The translations under genes and the position numbers were made by a program. A stretch of 64,000 bases of DNA, from positions 1-64,000 of the forward strand of contig JADKHC010000021.1 in assembly GCA_016721945.1 (NCBI GenBank), written 5' to 3'. Positions 8,990-16,717 of this stretch are shown in pieces. The notes beneath the pieces are model-generated. The model had not been told where the DNA came from, ran no database searches, and saw only the letters and a program-made list of their open reading frames with translations. The stretch's first letter is position 1. The number at the start of each line of letters is the position of its first letter. The DNA is from Verrucomicrobiota bacterium. Lineage in GTDB: Bacteria > Verrucomicrobiota > Verrucomicrobiia > Opitutales > Opitutaceae.

Positions 8990-9088
8990 ACTCTGGAGAG
9001 CGCGGGCACGTGCAACCATCAGGATTGGTCCAAGCGTGAGAATTCTCTTTTCTCATGACTGATTCGTCGTCGTTCTAAAGCTGCAAAC

Positions 9089-11293
9089 ATGCAGTACTTC
9101 CTCACCGCGTTTCTTTTGCTTGCCGGCTTTTTGTTCTGGGGCGCCGGACTGGCTGCTTGGGTGACGCCCGCGCGCTACCGGCGTTTCTCGCTGATTTTTG
9201 CGTTACCGGCAGGGTTGGCCTTGCAATCGCTGACGGTGTGGATCGGAGCTCATGCCGATCTGAAAGGAACCGACGCCTATGGTCGTCTCTCCTTGGTTCT
9301 GCCTGTGGTTTTATTGCTGACGGCGTGGTTGTGGCGGCGTGAGGCGTGGAAAAAATCCTCCCGTTTTGCCGTTCTGCTGGCGTTGATGACCATCCAACTT
9401 TCCGTGATGGTTTTGCCGTTTGCTCTGCGCGGTGGCGAACTGACGACGGTGTCGATCGGCAGTCACGATGCGGCGGATTATGCAGCCGGTGCGCGTGTAT
9501 TTCAGGAGTTTGCCTGGAGTGATCGTTCGGCTTTTCTGGGCCAGACCGAGGTCGTCTCCGTTGGCGTGGTGGATAATTTTTTCGATTTCTGGCTGCGCAC
9601 AAATCACTTCACGCCGTCAGCCCTGATTGCGCTCAACGGCAGTGTCCTCGGCCTAAAACCATACCAGTTGACAGGCCTTATCACGATTGCGCTGCTGACC
9701 GCCACGCTCCCGATGGTCTTTTGGCTGGCGCGGGCCGGCTTGCGTTACCGCCCCTGGCCGAGTTTGGGCATCACGGCCATTTATGCCTTTAGTCCTATTA
9801 ACTGGTATGCGGTCTATCAGGTTTCTCCAGCCCAGATCATCGCGGCTAATGCGATTGCCCTGTTGACGTGGAGCGGTCTGGCGTACTGGCGCGAAGGAGC
9901 GGTCCTTGCGCGCTGCTGGCGATGGACCGGGCTCTTGTTTGCCGGGTTCGGACTGATTTTTGGCGCGTACAATTTCATGATCGTCGTTTGTCTGGTTCCG
10001 CTGGTTGCCTATGTGGGAGGTTTGGCGGTTTTTAAGAGGTTATGGATGCAACTGATCCGCTGGTCCGTGGTGATGATCGGCGTACTCATTGTTTCCGGCC
10101 TAGTGTATTTCGAACGGGGAGCTGGGGTGATCGAGCGGTTGACGCTCTTTGAACAAGGTTTTGGCTGGGCAATCGCGCTCCTGACGCCGGAAGGCTGGCT
10201 GGGATTGTTGAACGGCCCCTGGCTCGACGGCTTCGCGCTCGGCTGGCGTATCCCGCTAGCCGTCGGTGCGACGGCGTTGATCATCGTGCCCATTCTTTGT
10301 GGCGCTCGTCGTCGGCCTCTCGTGGTCTGGCTGACGCTGAGCCTAAGCCTACCGATACTGGTTGGTTATTGGTATTTGAGATCACGCGTGCCGGCCAGCG
10401 ACAGCACGAGTTACGAGGCCTATAAACTTTTTGCCGTGTTCTATCCCGGCATGCTGGCGGCTTACTGTTTCTGGGCGGACTTTGGCTGGCGGCATGGCGG
10501 GGTTCGCCGGTGGTTGGCCGGGATGGGGCTGGTCGCACTGATCGCGGCAAACTTTGCTGGCGAATGGCGTTTTTTCTACCGGTTGCTGGCGCCGCCGCTG
10601 GAGGTTGATTCCGCGATGGTCGCGTTGGGGAAAATCGAACAAATGCCGCAAGTGGCCTCTGTAAATATGCGGCTGGAAAATGGTTGGACACGCCTCTGGG
10701 CCAACGCATTTCTGCTGCGTAAGCCGCAGTATTTTGAGATTCACACTTACGAGGGGCGTAAACCGACCACGTTGAGCGGCGAGTGGGATTTGCTGGGCGA
10801 TTTTTTCCAGTTCGAGTTGCCGGGAGACGATAGCCTGCATCCAGCTCCTGGATACACGCTAATGCGTCGGCAAAGCCCGTTTTTTCTAGAAGCGGCCATG
10901 GGCGGCGGCTGGGCGGAAATGGTTCGCGATGATCCTCGGCTAACAAGAGGCACCCGGTGGGCAGCTTACCCGGATCCCTACCTGATTCTGCGCAATCCGC
11001 AGCTGGTGCCTTTACGCGTCACGCTGAGCGTTGTGATACGCGCCCTCGGAAATCGCGAATGTCAGATCAAGGTCGGAGGCGTGGATCTCGCGCAACTCAA
11101 CCTTTCACGGGAGCCGCTAACTTGGACCAAGGCCGAAATCGTCCTTTCCCCGGGTGAAACGCGAGTCAATTTCTTCACCCCGCAACCGGCCGATCTCGTA
11201 GGTGGCCGATTGAAACGCCCGGTGACGTTTGCGATCGACGGGTTTGGTATTCGGGTTTTGGGCCGGGTGGTCGAATCGGCTTCTGCGCAATGA
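9089..11293 (+). CDS. large multi-spanning membrane protein, putative GT-C-type glycosyltransferase
   Basis: The 734-aa protein has an N-terminal half with roughly a dozen hydrophobic helices, beginning MQYFLTAFLLLAGFLFWGAG. The last 230 residues are soluble and probably extracytoplasmic, with a jelly-roll-like end (RVTLSVVIRALGNRECQIKV). An early loop carries acidic residues (SIGSHDAADY), as in GT-C enzymes that use polyprenyl-phosphate sugars. No family was recognised with certainty. The three following genes make and load an activated sugar: an epimerase, an aminotransferase and a GtrB/ArnC-like transferase. A role in transferring that sugar outside the membrane is therefore inferred. Confidence 0.6.
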   Translation: MQYFLTAFLLLAGFLFWGAGLAAWVTPARYRRFSLIFALPAGLALQSLTVWIGAHADLKGTDAYGRLSLVLPVVLLLTAWLWRREAWKKSSRFAVLLALMTIQLSVMVLPFALRGGELTTVSIGSHDAADYAAGARVFQEFAWSDRSAFLGQTEVVSVGVVDNFFDFWLRTNHFTPSALIALNGSVLGLKPYQLTGLITIALLTATLPMVFWLARAGLRYRPWPSLGITAIYAFSPINWYAVYQVSPAQIIAANAIALLTWSGLAYWREGAVLARCWRWTGLLFAGFGLIFGAYNFMIVVCLVPLVAYVGGLAVFKRLWMQLIRWSVVMIGVLIVSGLVYFERGAGVIERLTLFEQGFGWAIALLTPEGWLGLLNGPWLDGFALGWRIPLAVGATALIIVPILCGARRRPLVVWLTLSLSLPILVGYWYLRSRVPASDSTSYEAYKLFAVFYPGMLAAYCFWADFGWRHGGVRRWLAGMGLVALIAANFAGEWRFFYRLLAPPLEVDSAMVALGKIEQMPQVASVNMRLENGWTRLWANAFLLRKPQYFEIHTYEGRKPTTLSGEWDLLGDFFQFELPGDDSLHPAPGYTLMRRQSPFFLEAAMGGGWAEMVRDDPRLTRGTRWAAYPDPYLILRNPQLVPLRVTLSVVIRALGNRECQIKVGGVDLAQLNLSREPLTWTKAEIVLSPGETRVNFFTPQPADLVGGRLKRPVTFAIDGFGIRVLGRVVESASAQ

Positions 11294-11333
11294 CTTGATT
11301 TCGTGCGCGGTCTGGCTTCCGCTGTCAGCTGAC

Positions 11334-12335
11334 ATGCCACACTCTGCTGAGTTTTCGTCGGTTTTTCGCGGCCGTCGCGTGCTCGTCACCGGCGGCTTGG
11401 GCTTTATTGGGTCCAATTTGGTTCGGTCTTTGGTTGAGCTCGGCTCGGATGTGACCGTAGTCGATTCGCTGATCCCCGAGTATGGCGGCACGTTGCGCAA
11501 TCTTGCCGGACTAGAAAACAAAGTCCGCATCAACATCTCCGATGTCCGCGACGTGCACAGCTTGCCGCATTTCGTGCGTGGACAGGATTACCTTTTCAAT
11601 CTCGCTGGTCAGACGAGTCACATGGACTCGATGAGCGATCCGCAGACCGATCTGGAGATCAATGCCCGCGCGCAACTCTCGATCCTCGAGGCCTGCCGCC
11701 TGCATAACCCAGGCATCCGTATTGTGTTTGCCAGTACACGGCAGATTTATGGCAAACCCGATTACCTGCCGGTCGACGAAAAACATCCGCTGCGTCCGGT
11801 CGATGTGAACGGCATTAACAAACTCGCTGGCGAGTCGTACCATTTGCTCTATCACCGCGTGCACGGCATTCGCAGTACCGTTCTTCGCCTAACCAATACC
11901 ATCGGCCCGCGCATGCGCGTGAAAGATGCACGCCAGACCTTCGTTGGTGTGTGGATAAAGAAAATCCTTAGCGGCGAACCAATTGAAGTCTGGGGCGGCG
12001 AACAGCTGCGTGACTTCACCTACGTCGACGATGCGGCGGAGGCCTTTTTGCTCGCTGCGAGCCGACCGGAAGCTCTAGGCGAAATCTTCAACGTCGGCGG
12101 TACGCCGCCCGTCAGCCTCAAGCAACTAGCCGAACTTCTCGTCGCGGTGAATGGTGCTGGCGAATTCGTCCTCCGGAGTTTTCCAGGTGATCGCAAGAAG
12201 ATCGATATTGGCGATTTCTATGCGGACTACCGTTTGATCACCGCGAAAATCGGCTGGCTTCCGGCCACCTCATTGACCGTGGCATTGGCCGAAATCCTTG
12301 GCTATTACCGCAAGGAACTGGTTAATTATCTCTGA
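11334..12335 (+). CDS. extended SDR nucleotide-sugar epimerase/dehydratase (catalytic Tyr position altered)
   Basis: The NAD-binding motif is GGLGFIGSN near residue 18, followed by VDS and a nucleotide-sugar domain with FNVGG and FTYVDDAAEAF. At the place of the usual Y-x-x-x-K the sequence reads VNGINKLAGES: the Lys is kept but Asn stands where Tyr is expected. The preceding segment FASTRQIYG matches the S-T/S-x-x-x-Y-G region. The ATG at 11334 fits a short leader before the Rossmann fold (333 aa). It is probably a UDP- or GDP-sugar modifying enzyme; the exact reaction cannot be told. It sits between the membrane protein and the aminotransferase, with an 11-bp gap to the latter. Confidence 0.85.
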   Translation: MPHSAEFSSVFRGRRVLVTGGLGFIGSNLVRSLVELGSDVTVVDSLIPEYGGTLRNLAGLENKVRINISDVRDVHSLPHFVRGQDYLFNLAGQTSHMDSMSDPQTDLEINARAQLSILEACRLHNPGIRIVFASTRQIYGKPDYLPVDEKHPLRPVDVNGINKLAGESYHLLYHRVHGIRSTVLRLTNTIGPRMRVKDARQTFVGVWIKKILSGEPIEVWGGEQLRDFTYVDDAAEAFLLAASRPEALGEIFNVGGTPPVSLKQLAELLVAVNGAGEFVLRSFPGDRKKIDIGDFYADYRLITAKIGWLPATSLTVALAEILGYYRKELVNYL

Positions 12336-12346
12336 GCTTTTTGCCC

Positions 12347-13444
12347 ATGCTGCTTCCCGCCGACCCGAAGGCCAACTACCTCGCGCACGCCGACGAAATT
12401 CGCGCTGCCATCGATCGCGTACTCGCCAGCGGATATTACATTCTAGGTTCCGAGGTTGAGAGCTTCGAAAAGGAATTCTCTCTGTATCAAGACGGTGGTT
12501 ATACCATCGGCGTGGCCAATGGCACCGAGGCGATCGAACTCGCGTTGCGTGCGCTTGGCGTGAAGGCGGGCGATTCCGTTGCGACTGTTGCTAATACTGT
12601 CACGGCCACGGTTTCCGCCATCGAGCAGATCGGGGCGAAGCCGGTTTTTGTCGAAATCGATCCGGTCACGATGACGATGTCACCGGGGGCGTTGGCTGCG
12701 GTGCTAGAGAAAAATCTCGGCATTCGCGCGGTCGTCCCCGTGCACCTCTATGGCCAACCGGCCGACATGGCAGCGATCGCCGCTGCGGCAAACCGCGCAG
12801 GAGTGAAAGTGGTCGAAGACTGCGCACAGGCTCACGGTGCGGCAATCGGCGGGCGCAAAGTCGGTACGTTTGGCGATGCCGCAGCGTTTAGTTTTTATCC
12901 CACGAAAAACCTAGGCGCGCTCGGCGATGGCGGTGCAGTTTTTGTGCGCGACGAAAAACTGGCCGGTATCGTTCGCCAACTCCGGCAATACGGTTGGCGT
13001 GAGCGGTACATTTCGGAAATGCCGGGTCGCAACTCCCGCCTCGATGAAATCCAGGCGACGATCCTTCGCGTGAAGTTGAAATACCTCGAAGCCGAGAACG
13101 CGACCCGTCGCGAATTGGCCGACCGCTACCTCGAGCGTCTAAAAAACACGGCGCTTCGCTTGCCTCAGACTGTCGCTGGTCAAATCCACGTGTTTCACCA
13201 ATTTACTTTGCGTACGCCGAAGCGCGAGGCGCTGCGGGCATATTTGTTGGGGCAGGGAATTAGTTGTGGTATTTTGTACCCCGTACCGGTGCATCGTCAG
13301 CCGGCCTTTGCCGATACAGCCCTGGTGTTGCCCGAGACGGAGCGCGCCTGTGACGAGGTGCTTTGCCTGCCGTGTCACCCGGCCCTGACCCGCGCGGACG
13401 TTGACAGGGTGTGCGATGAGATTCTTCGTTGGGCGACGCCATGA
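12347..13444 (+). CDS. DegT/DnrJ/EryC1/StrS family PLP-dependent sugar aminotransferase
   Basis: This 365-aa protein carries GVANGTEAIELALRALG near residue 48 (PLP phosphate site), VVEDCAQAHGA near 155 with the PLP-binding Asp, and FSFYPTKNLGALGDGGA near 182 with the Schiff-base Lys. LRQYGWRERYISEMPGRNSR follows. These are the signatures of enzymes that transaminate keto-sugars such as dTDP- or UDP-4-keto or 3-keto sugars. An ATG at 12347 is preferred over the TTG two codons earlier. It overlaps the following transferase gene by 4 bp (ATGA), so the two are translationally coupled. It probably makes an amino sugar that the neighbouring transferase attaches to a polyprenyl carrier. Confidence 0.92.
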   Translation: MLLPADPKANYLAHADEIRAAIDRVLASGYYILGSEVESFEKEFSLYQDGGYTIGVANGTEAIELALRALGVKAGDSVATVANTVTATVSAIEQIGAKPVFVEIDPVTMTMSPGALAAVLEKNLGIRAVVPVHLYGQPADMAAIAAAANRAGVKVVEDCAQAHGAAIGGRKVGTFGDAAAFSFYPTKNLGALGDGGAVFVRDEKLAGIVRQLRQYGWRERYISEMPGRNSRLDEIQATILRVKLKYLEAENATRRELADRYLERLKNTALRLPQTVAGQIHVFHQFTLRTPKREALRAYLLGQGISCGILYPVPVHRQPAFADTALVLPETERACDEVLCLPCHPALTRADVDRVCDEILRWATP

Positions 13445-14379
13445 CCGATCAAACTCCAGTGCTTAGTTTTGTCATCCCGCTCTATAACAGCGCGGAGACG
13501 ATCCGTCCGCTGGTGAAGACGATTGAACAACTCGCTGTCGAGGGCGGACACGAAATCGTGCTGGTCAACGACGGCAGCCGCGATGCCACGACCGACGTCT
13601 GTCGTGCGCTGGTGAGCGAAGCACGCGTGCCGATTACGTTGATCGAACACGCTCGTAATTTTGGCGAACACAATGCCGTGCTAACCGGCTGGCGTCATGC
13701 GCGAGGTATCCACATTGTGAATATCGATGACGACGGCCAGAATCCTCCCGCTGAGGCCGTGCGACTCTGGCTGCATGCGAAGACGGCCAACCTGGATGTC
13801 GTTTACGGGCACTATGCCCACAAAAAACATTCTCTCTGGCGCAACGCAGGCAGCTGGTTCACGAACCGCATGACGGACTGGGCGCTCGATAAACCGGCTG
13901 GGTTTTATCTTTCAAGTTTTCGCTGTGTGACTGCGTTTGTGGCCAAGGCAGCGACGGCCAACGACGGACCGTTTCCCTACATCGATGGGTTGTTGCTGCA
14001 GACGACGCAGCGCATCGGCTCGCTGGCGGTGGAGCACGAGCAGCGCCAGGCGGGAGCGAGTGGTTATACGTTGCGCAAGCTGATGCGGCTCTGGGCGAGC
14101 ACGTTCATCAATTTCTCGATCATGCCGCTGCGTATCGCGACGATTATTGGCCTCGGCATGGCGGTTGCGGGTTTTGCGGGTATCGGCGTGGTTTTCTATT
14201 GGTGGCTGACGGAAAAAGGTCCGGCTTTTGGTTGGGGCATGTTGATGGCTGCGCTGCTGACGTTTTCCGGGGTTCAACTGGTTTTGCTCGGCGTGATCGG
14301 CGAATACATCGGCCGCATGTTCCTGACCGTGAACCAACGTCCGCAATCACTCGTCCGCGAGGTAGTCAAAGGCGGTTGA
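13441..14379 (+). CDS. GtrB/ArnC/DPM1-like family 2 glycosyltransferase (polyprenyl-phosphate)
   Basis: The N-terminal GT-A domain starts LSFVIPLYNSAETI. It has VNDGSRD and the catalytic IVNIDDDGQNPP, which matches the DxDxQ motif of dolichyl- and undecaprenyl-phosphate sugar synthases. Two hydrophobic helices occupy the last 90 residues (IGLGMAVAGFAGIGVVFYWW and a later one ending GVIGEYIGR), as in GtrB and ArnC. It would transfer a nucleotide sugar onto undecaprenyl phosphate at the inner membrane. The start overlaps the aminotransferase stop by 4 bp. With the 9089 membrane protein it forms a plausible polyprenyl-P-sugar module. Confidence 0.9.
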   Translation: MTDQTPVLSFVIPLYNSAETIRPLVKTIEQLAVEGGHEIVLVNDGSRDATTDVCRALVSEARVPITLIEHARNFGEHNAVLTGWRHARGIHIVNIDDDGQNPPAEAVRLWLHAKTANLDVVYGHYAHKKHSLWRNAGSWFTNRMTDWALDKPAGFYLSSFRCVTAFVAKAATANDGPFPYIDGLLLQTTQRIGSLAVEHEQRQAGASGYTLRKLMRLWASTFINFSIMPLRIATIIGLGMAVAGFAGIGVVFYWWLTEKGPAFGWGMLMAALLTFSGVQLVLLGVIGEYIGRMFLTVNQRPQSLVREVVKGG

Positions 14380-14381
14380 GT

Positions 14382-15317
14382 TTACTTCGCTGCGCCGAAG
14401 GCTTTGGTCCAGATGCTGAGACTATGATCAATGTTACGCTTTACACCGCGGAGTGCGGCTGCGGGCGGAGTGCGGCGGAGACCAGCGAGATAAAAAAGGA
14501 TCGTGGGCAGCGCGAGGAAATCGCGGTAGGCCTCGTGCCGAACATGGTGCCTGCACCAAGCGAGGGCGCCGAGTTCGATCAGCTCCTTTTCCCAGCGTTG
14601 GGTGAATAGATAGGAATTGCGTTCGTCGTTTTGCTTGCGTCCGGGGGAAGCGCTCACGTGGTGGCGGATGACGCTGCGGAGCGCGACGGCGTTGGCGTAA
14701 CCGGCTTTGCGGGCACGGAAACAGAGGTCGATGTCTTCGCCGCCATTGTGAAATTGTTCGTCGAAACCGCCGAGCTGTTGCCAGAGTTCGCGCGCGATGA
14801 GCAAGCAAGCACCGGTGACGGCGGGTGAGGGCCGTGAACAGGCGCACGAACTATTGCCGCAAGCGGGCGCGCAGGGAGACGGGGTGACGTCGTGCTCGGG
14901 TTTGCCCTTAACGGTGACGTAGATGCCGGCGTGGTCGATAGCGCCGGTGTTGGCGTTGAGCTGGATATTGCCGATGGCACCAGGTTTAGGCAACGACCGA
15001 TGCACTGCGAGCATCGGCTCCAACCACCCTGGCGTGAGCACGAGATCGTTGTTGAGAAGGACGAGGAGTTCGCCGGAGGCGCTGGCCACGGCGCGGTTAT
15101 TGGTGGCGGCGTAGCCGAGGTTGCGCTCGTTGAGGAGGACGCGGATGGCTGGGTGATTGACGGTGGTTAGCCACTCGCGGGTACCATCGGTGCTGCCGTC
15201 GTCAATCAGGATAATCTCGTGCGCGAGATCGGCCGGCAGAGTCGCTTGCAGGCTTTCCAGCATGGCCTGCGTGAGCGGCAGGCAGTTGTAGAGCGGGATG
15301 ATGAACGAAACGCGCAA
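14382..15317 (-). CDS. family 2 glycosyltransferase (rhamnosyl-transferase-like)
   Basis: The GT-A fold opens with RVSFIIPLYNCLPLTQAML, then ILIDDGSTDGT and LLVLLNNDLVLTPGWL, where NND takes the DXD position as in many WcaA/RfbN-like enzymes. GGFDEQFHNGGEDIDLC carries the acceptor-site ED pair. An unusual cysteine-rich insertion (PCAPACGNSSCACS) sits near residue 150, between the sugar-binding loop and the TGACLLI strand; its role is unknown. No membrane helix is visible. It is the last gene of the minus-strand dTDP-sugar group and ends 2 bp from the convergent gene at 14379. It may use the deoxy-sugar made by rfbA and rfbB. Confidence 0.88.
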   Translation of the reverse strand: MRVSFIIPLYNCLPLTQAMLESLQATLPADLAHEIILIDDGSTDGTREWLTTVNHPAIRVLLNERNLGYAATNNRAVASASGELLVLLNNDLVLTPGWLEPMLAVHRSLPKPGAIGNIQLNANTGAIDHAGIYVTVKGKPEHDVTPSPCAPACGNSSCACSRPSPAVTGACLLIARELWQQLGGFDEQFHNGGEDIDLCFRARKAGYANAVALRSVIRHHVSASPGRKQNDERNSYLFTQRWEKELIELGALAWCRHHVRHEAYRDFLALPTILFYLAGLRRTPPAAALRGVKRNIDHSLSIWTKAFGAAK

Positions 15318-15326
15318 GATGGGGGA

Positions 15327-15388
15327 AGGGCGAGGGGCGAAAGGCGAGGGATGGATACCTTTAGCCTCTAGCCCTTAGCCTATTGCCT
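15327..15388. repeat. solo inverted heptamer-array element
   Basis: The left arm 15327-15347 is three tandem 7-mers (AGGGCGA, GGGGCGA, AAGGCGA). The right arm 15361-15388 is four (TTAGCCT, CTAGCCC, TTAGCCT, ATTGCCT), whose complements are xAGGCTA-type units. Only about 13 bp lie between the arms. It fills the gap between the GT2 gene and rfbA and uses the same unit family as the element around the first four-helix-bundle gene. Confidence 0.85.
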
Positions 15389-15391
15389 AAC

Positions 15392-16300
15392 TCAGAGTTT
15401 CTTCAGGTATTCGCCGTAAGTGGACTTGCCGAGGAATTTGATCTGGGCGTCGAGTTTGGCACGGTCGATCCAGCCTTGGCGGAAGGCGATTTCTTCGAGG
15501 CAGGAAATCTTGAGGCCCTGGCGGTTTTGGATGACTTCGACGAACTGGGCGGCGTCGAGCAGCGAGTCATGCGTGCCGGTGTCGAGCCAGGCCGTGCCGC
15601 GGCCGAGGATCTCGACGTGGAGTTTGCCAGCTTCGAGATAAAGGCGGTTGAGGTCGGTGATTTCGAGTTCGCCGCGCTTGGAAGGCTTGAGCGAGCGGGC
15701 GATGGCGACGACATCTTTGTCGTAAAAATACAGGCCGGGGACGGCGTAGTTGGATTTTGGATTCGCAGGCTTTTCTTCGAGCGAAAGTACGCGGCCGTCG
15801 GGAGCGAACTCGACGACGCCGTAGGCTTTTGCATCGGCGACGTGATAGCCGAAAACAGTGGCGCCATCGGTGCGCTGGGTCGCGCCTTCGAGGGATGAGG
15901 CAAAATCGTGGCCGTAGAAAAGATTATCGCCGAGGACGAGGGCGGAAGGTTCGGCACCGGTGAGGAATCCGACATCGCCAGCGATGGTGAACGCCTGCGC
16001 GAGGCCATCAGGGCTGGGCTGTTCGGCGTAGGTGAGTTTAAGGCCGAACTGGGAACCATCACCAAGCAGGCGCTTGAAGAGCGGCAAGTCGGTGGGAGTG
16101 GAAATGATGAGCGTCTCGCGGATGCCCGCCAGCATGAGCACGGAAAGCGGATAGTAGATCATCGGCTTGTCGTAAACCGGCATGATCTGTTTACTCACCG
16201 CAATCGTTAGTGGATAGAGTCTGGTACCGGAGCCGCCGGCGAGGATGATTCCGCGGCGAGTAGGCGATGGGCTAGAGGCTAAGGGCGAAAGGGAAGACAT
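15392..16300 (-). CDS. rfbA: glucose-1-phosphate thymidylyltransferase
   Basis: It makes dTDP-glucose from dTTP and glucose-1-phosphate, the first step to dTDP-deoxysugars such as L-rhamnose. The signature GIILAGGSGTRLYPLT begins at residue 17, followed by KQIMPVYDKPMIYYPLS, VLGDNLFYG and LEEKPANPKSNYAVPGLYFY. The protein is 302 aa, slightly long. The extra N-terminal 16 residues (MSSLSPLASSPSPTRR) are encoded inside a heptamer repeat array, so the array seems to supply the start codon and leader. It lies 3' of the first four-helix-bundle gene on the same strand; rfbB is further upstream. Confidence 0.97.
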   Translation of the reverse strand: MSSLSPLASSPSPTRRGIILAGGSGTRLYPLTIAVSKQIMPVYDKPMIYYPLSVLMLAGIRETLIISTPTDLPLFKRLLGDGSQFGLKLTYAEQPSPDGLAQAFTIAGDVGFLTGAEPSALVLGDNLFYGHDFASSLEGATQRTDGATVFGYHVADAKAYGVVEFAPDGRVLSLEEKPANPKSNYAVPGLYFYDKDVVAIARSLKPSKRGELEITDLNRLYLEAGKLHVEILGRGTAWLDTGTHDSLLDAAQFVEVIQNRQGLKISCLEEIAFRQGWIDRAKLDAQIKFLGKSTYGEYLKKL

Positions 16301-16717
16301 GGTGAAGGCGTTGGGTTAAGGGCGAGTAATGAAAGTTGCGGAGCGGGCTTTGATGAGGGCACCCAGCATTTTGGCGATGAGCACGCTCTTGGTTTCAAGC
16401 GGAGCGACCAGGTCAGATGTGAGCAGGTTTACGTGCAGCGCAATTTCCAGCTGAGTGCGGAGTTCTGCGACGGAACCCTTGGCGATGTAGAAAAAACGCA
16501 CGGCGTCTTTGTCGGTGTCACGCTCGTCGCCTTCTGCAATGTTGGATGGAATACTGACTGCCGCCCGGCGTAGTTGGTCTCGGAGGCCGAAATCTTTGGC
16601 CAGCGGTCCAGCTGAACTCAGACGATAGACTTCCACAGCGAGATCTCGCGCTTCCGCCCAAACCTTGAGTTGTTTAAAGCCGGTTCCCATTGCCACTAGC
16701 CCTTCGCCCCCAGTCTC
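16261..16717. mobile_element. putative cassette: four-helix-bundle gene between inverted heptamer arrays (copy 1)
   Basis: The left array at 16261-16295 reads TAGGCGA, TGGGCTA, GAGGCTA, AGGGCGA, AAGGGAA in exact 7-bp register. A further AGGGCGA lies at 16319-16325, at the 3' end of the small gene. The right array at 16690-16717 reads TTGCCAC, TAGCCCT, TCGCCCC, CAGTCTC, the reverse complement of the same unit family. Between them sits one four-helix-bundle gene. The arrays run into the start of rfbA and the stop of rfbB, so the cassette sits exactly at a gene junction. That it is or was mobile is inference. Confidence 0.55.
16316..16690 (-). CDS. four-helix-bundle protein (TIGR02436/23S rRNA IVS-protein family), copy 1
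   Basis: The 124-aa protein has the family pattern: FKQLKVWAEARDLAVEVYRL at the start, LRDQLRRAAVSIPSNIAEG in the second helix, then FFYIAKGSVAELRTQLEIAL. Members are homologous to proteins encoded in 23S rRNA intervening sequences and structurally related to Avd of diversity-generating retroelements. The cellular role of stand-alone copies is not established. No reverse transcriptase is nearby. The ATG at 16690 is preferred; a GTG at 16696 would overlap the rfbB stop by one base. It lies between rfbB and rfbA, inside an inverted heptamer-array cassette. Confidence 0.9.
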   Translation of the reverse strand: MGTGFKQLKVWAEARDLAVEVYRLSSAGPLAKDFGLRDQLRRAAVSIPSNIAEGDERDTDKDAVRFFYIAKGSVAELRTQLEIALHVNLLTSDLVAPLETKSVLIAKMLGALIKARSATFITRP

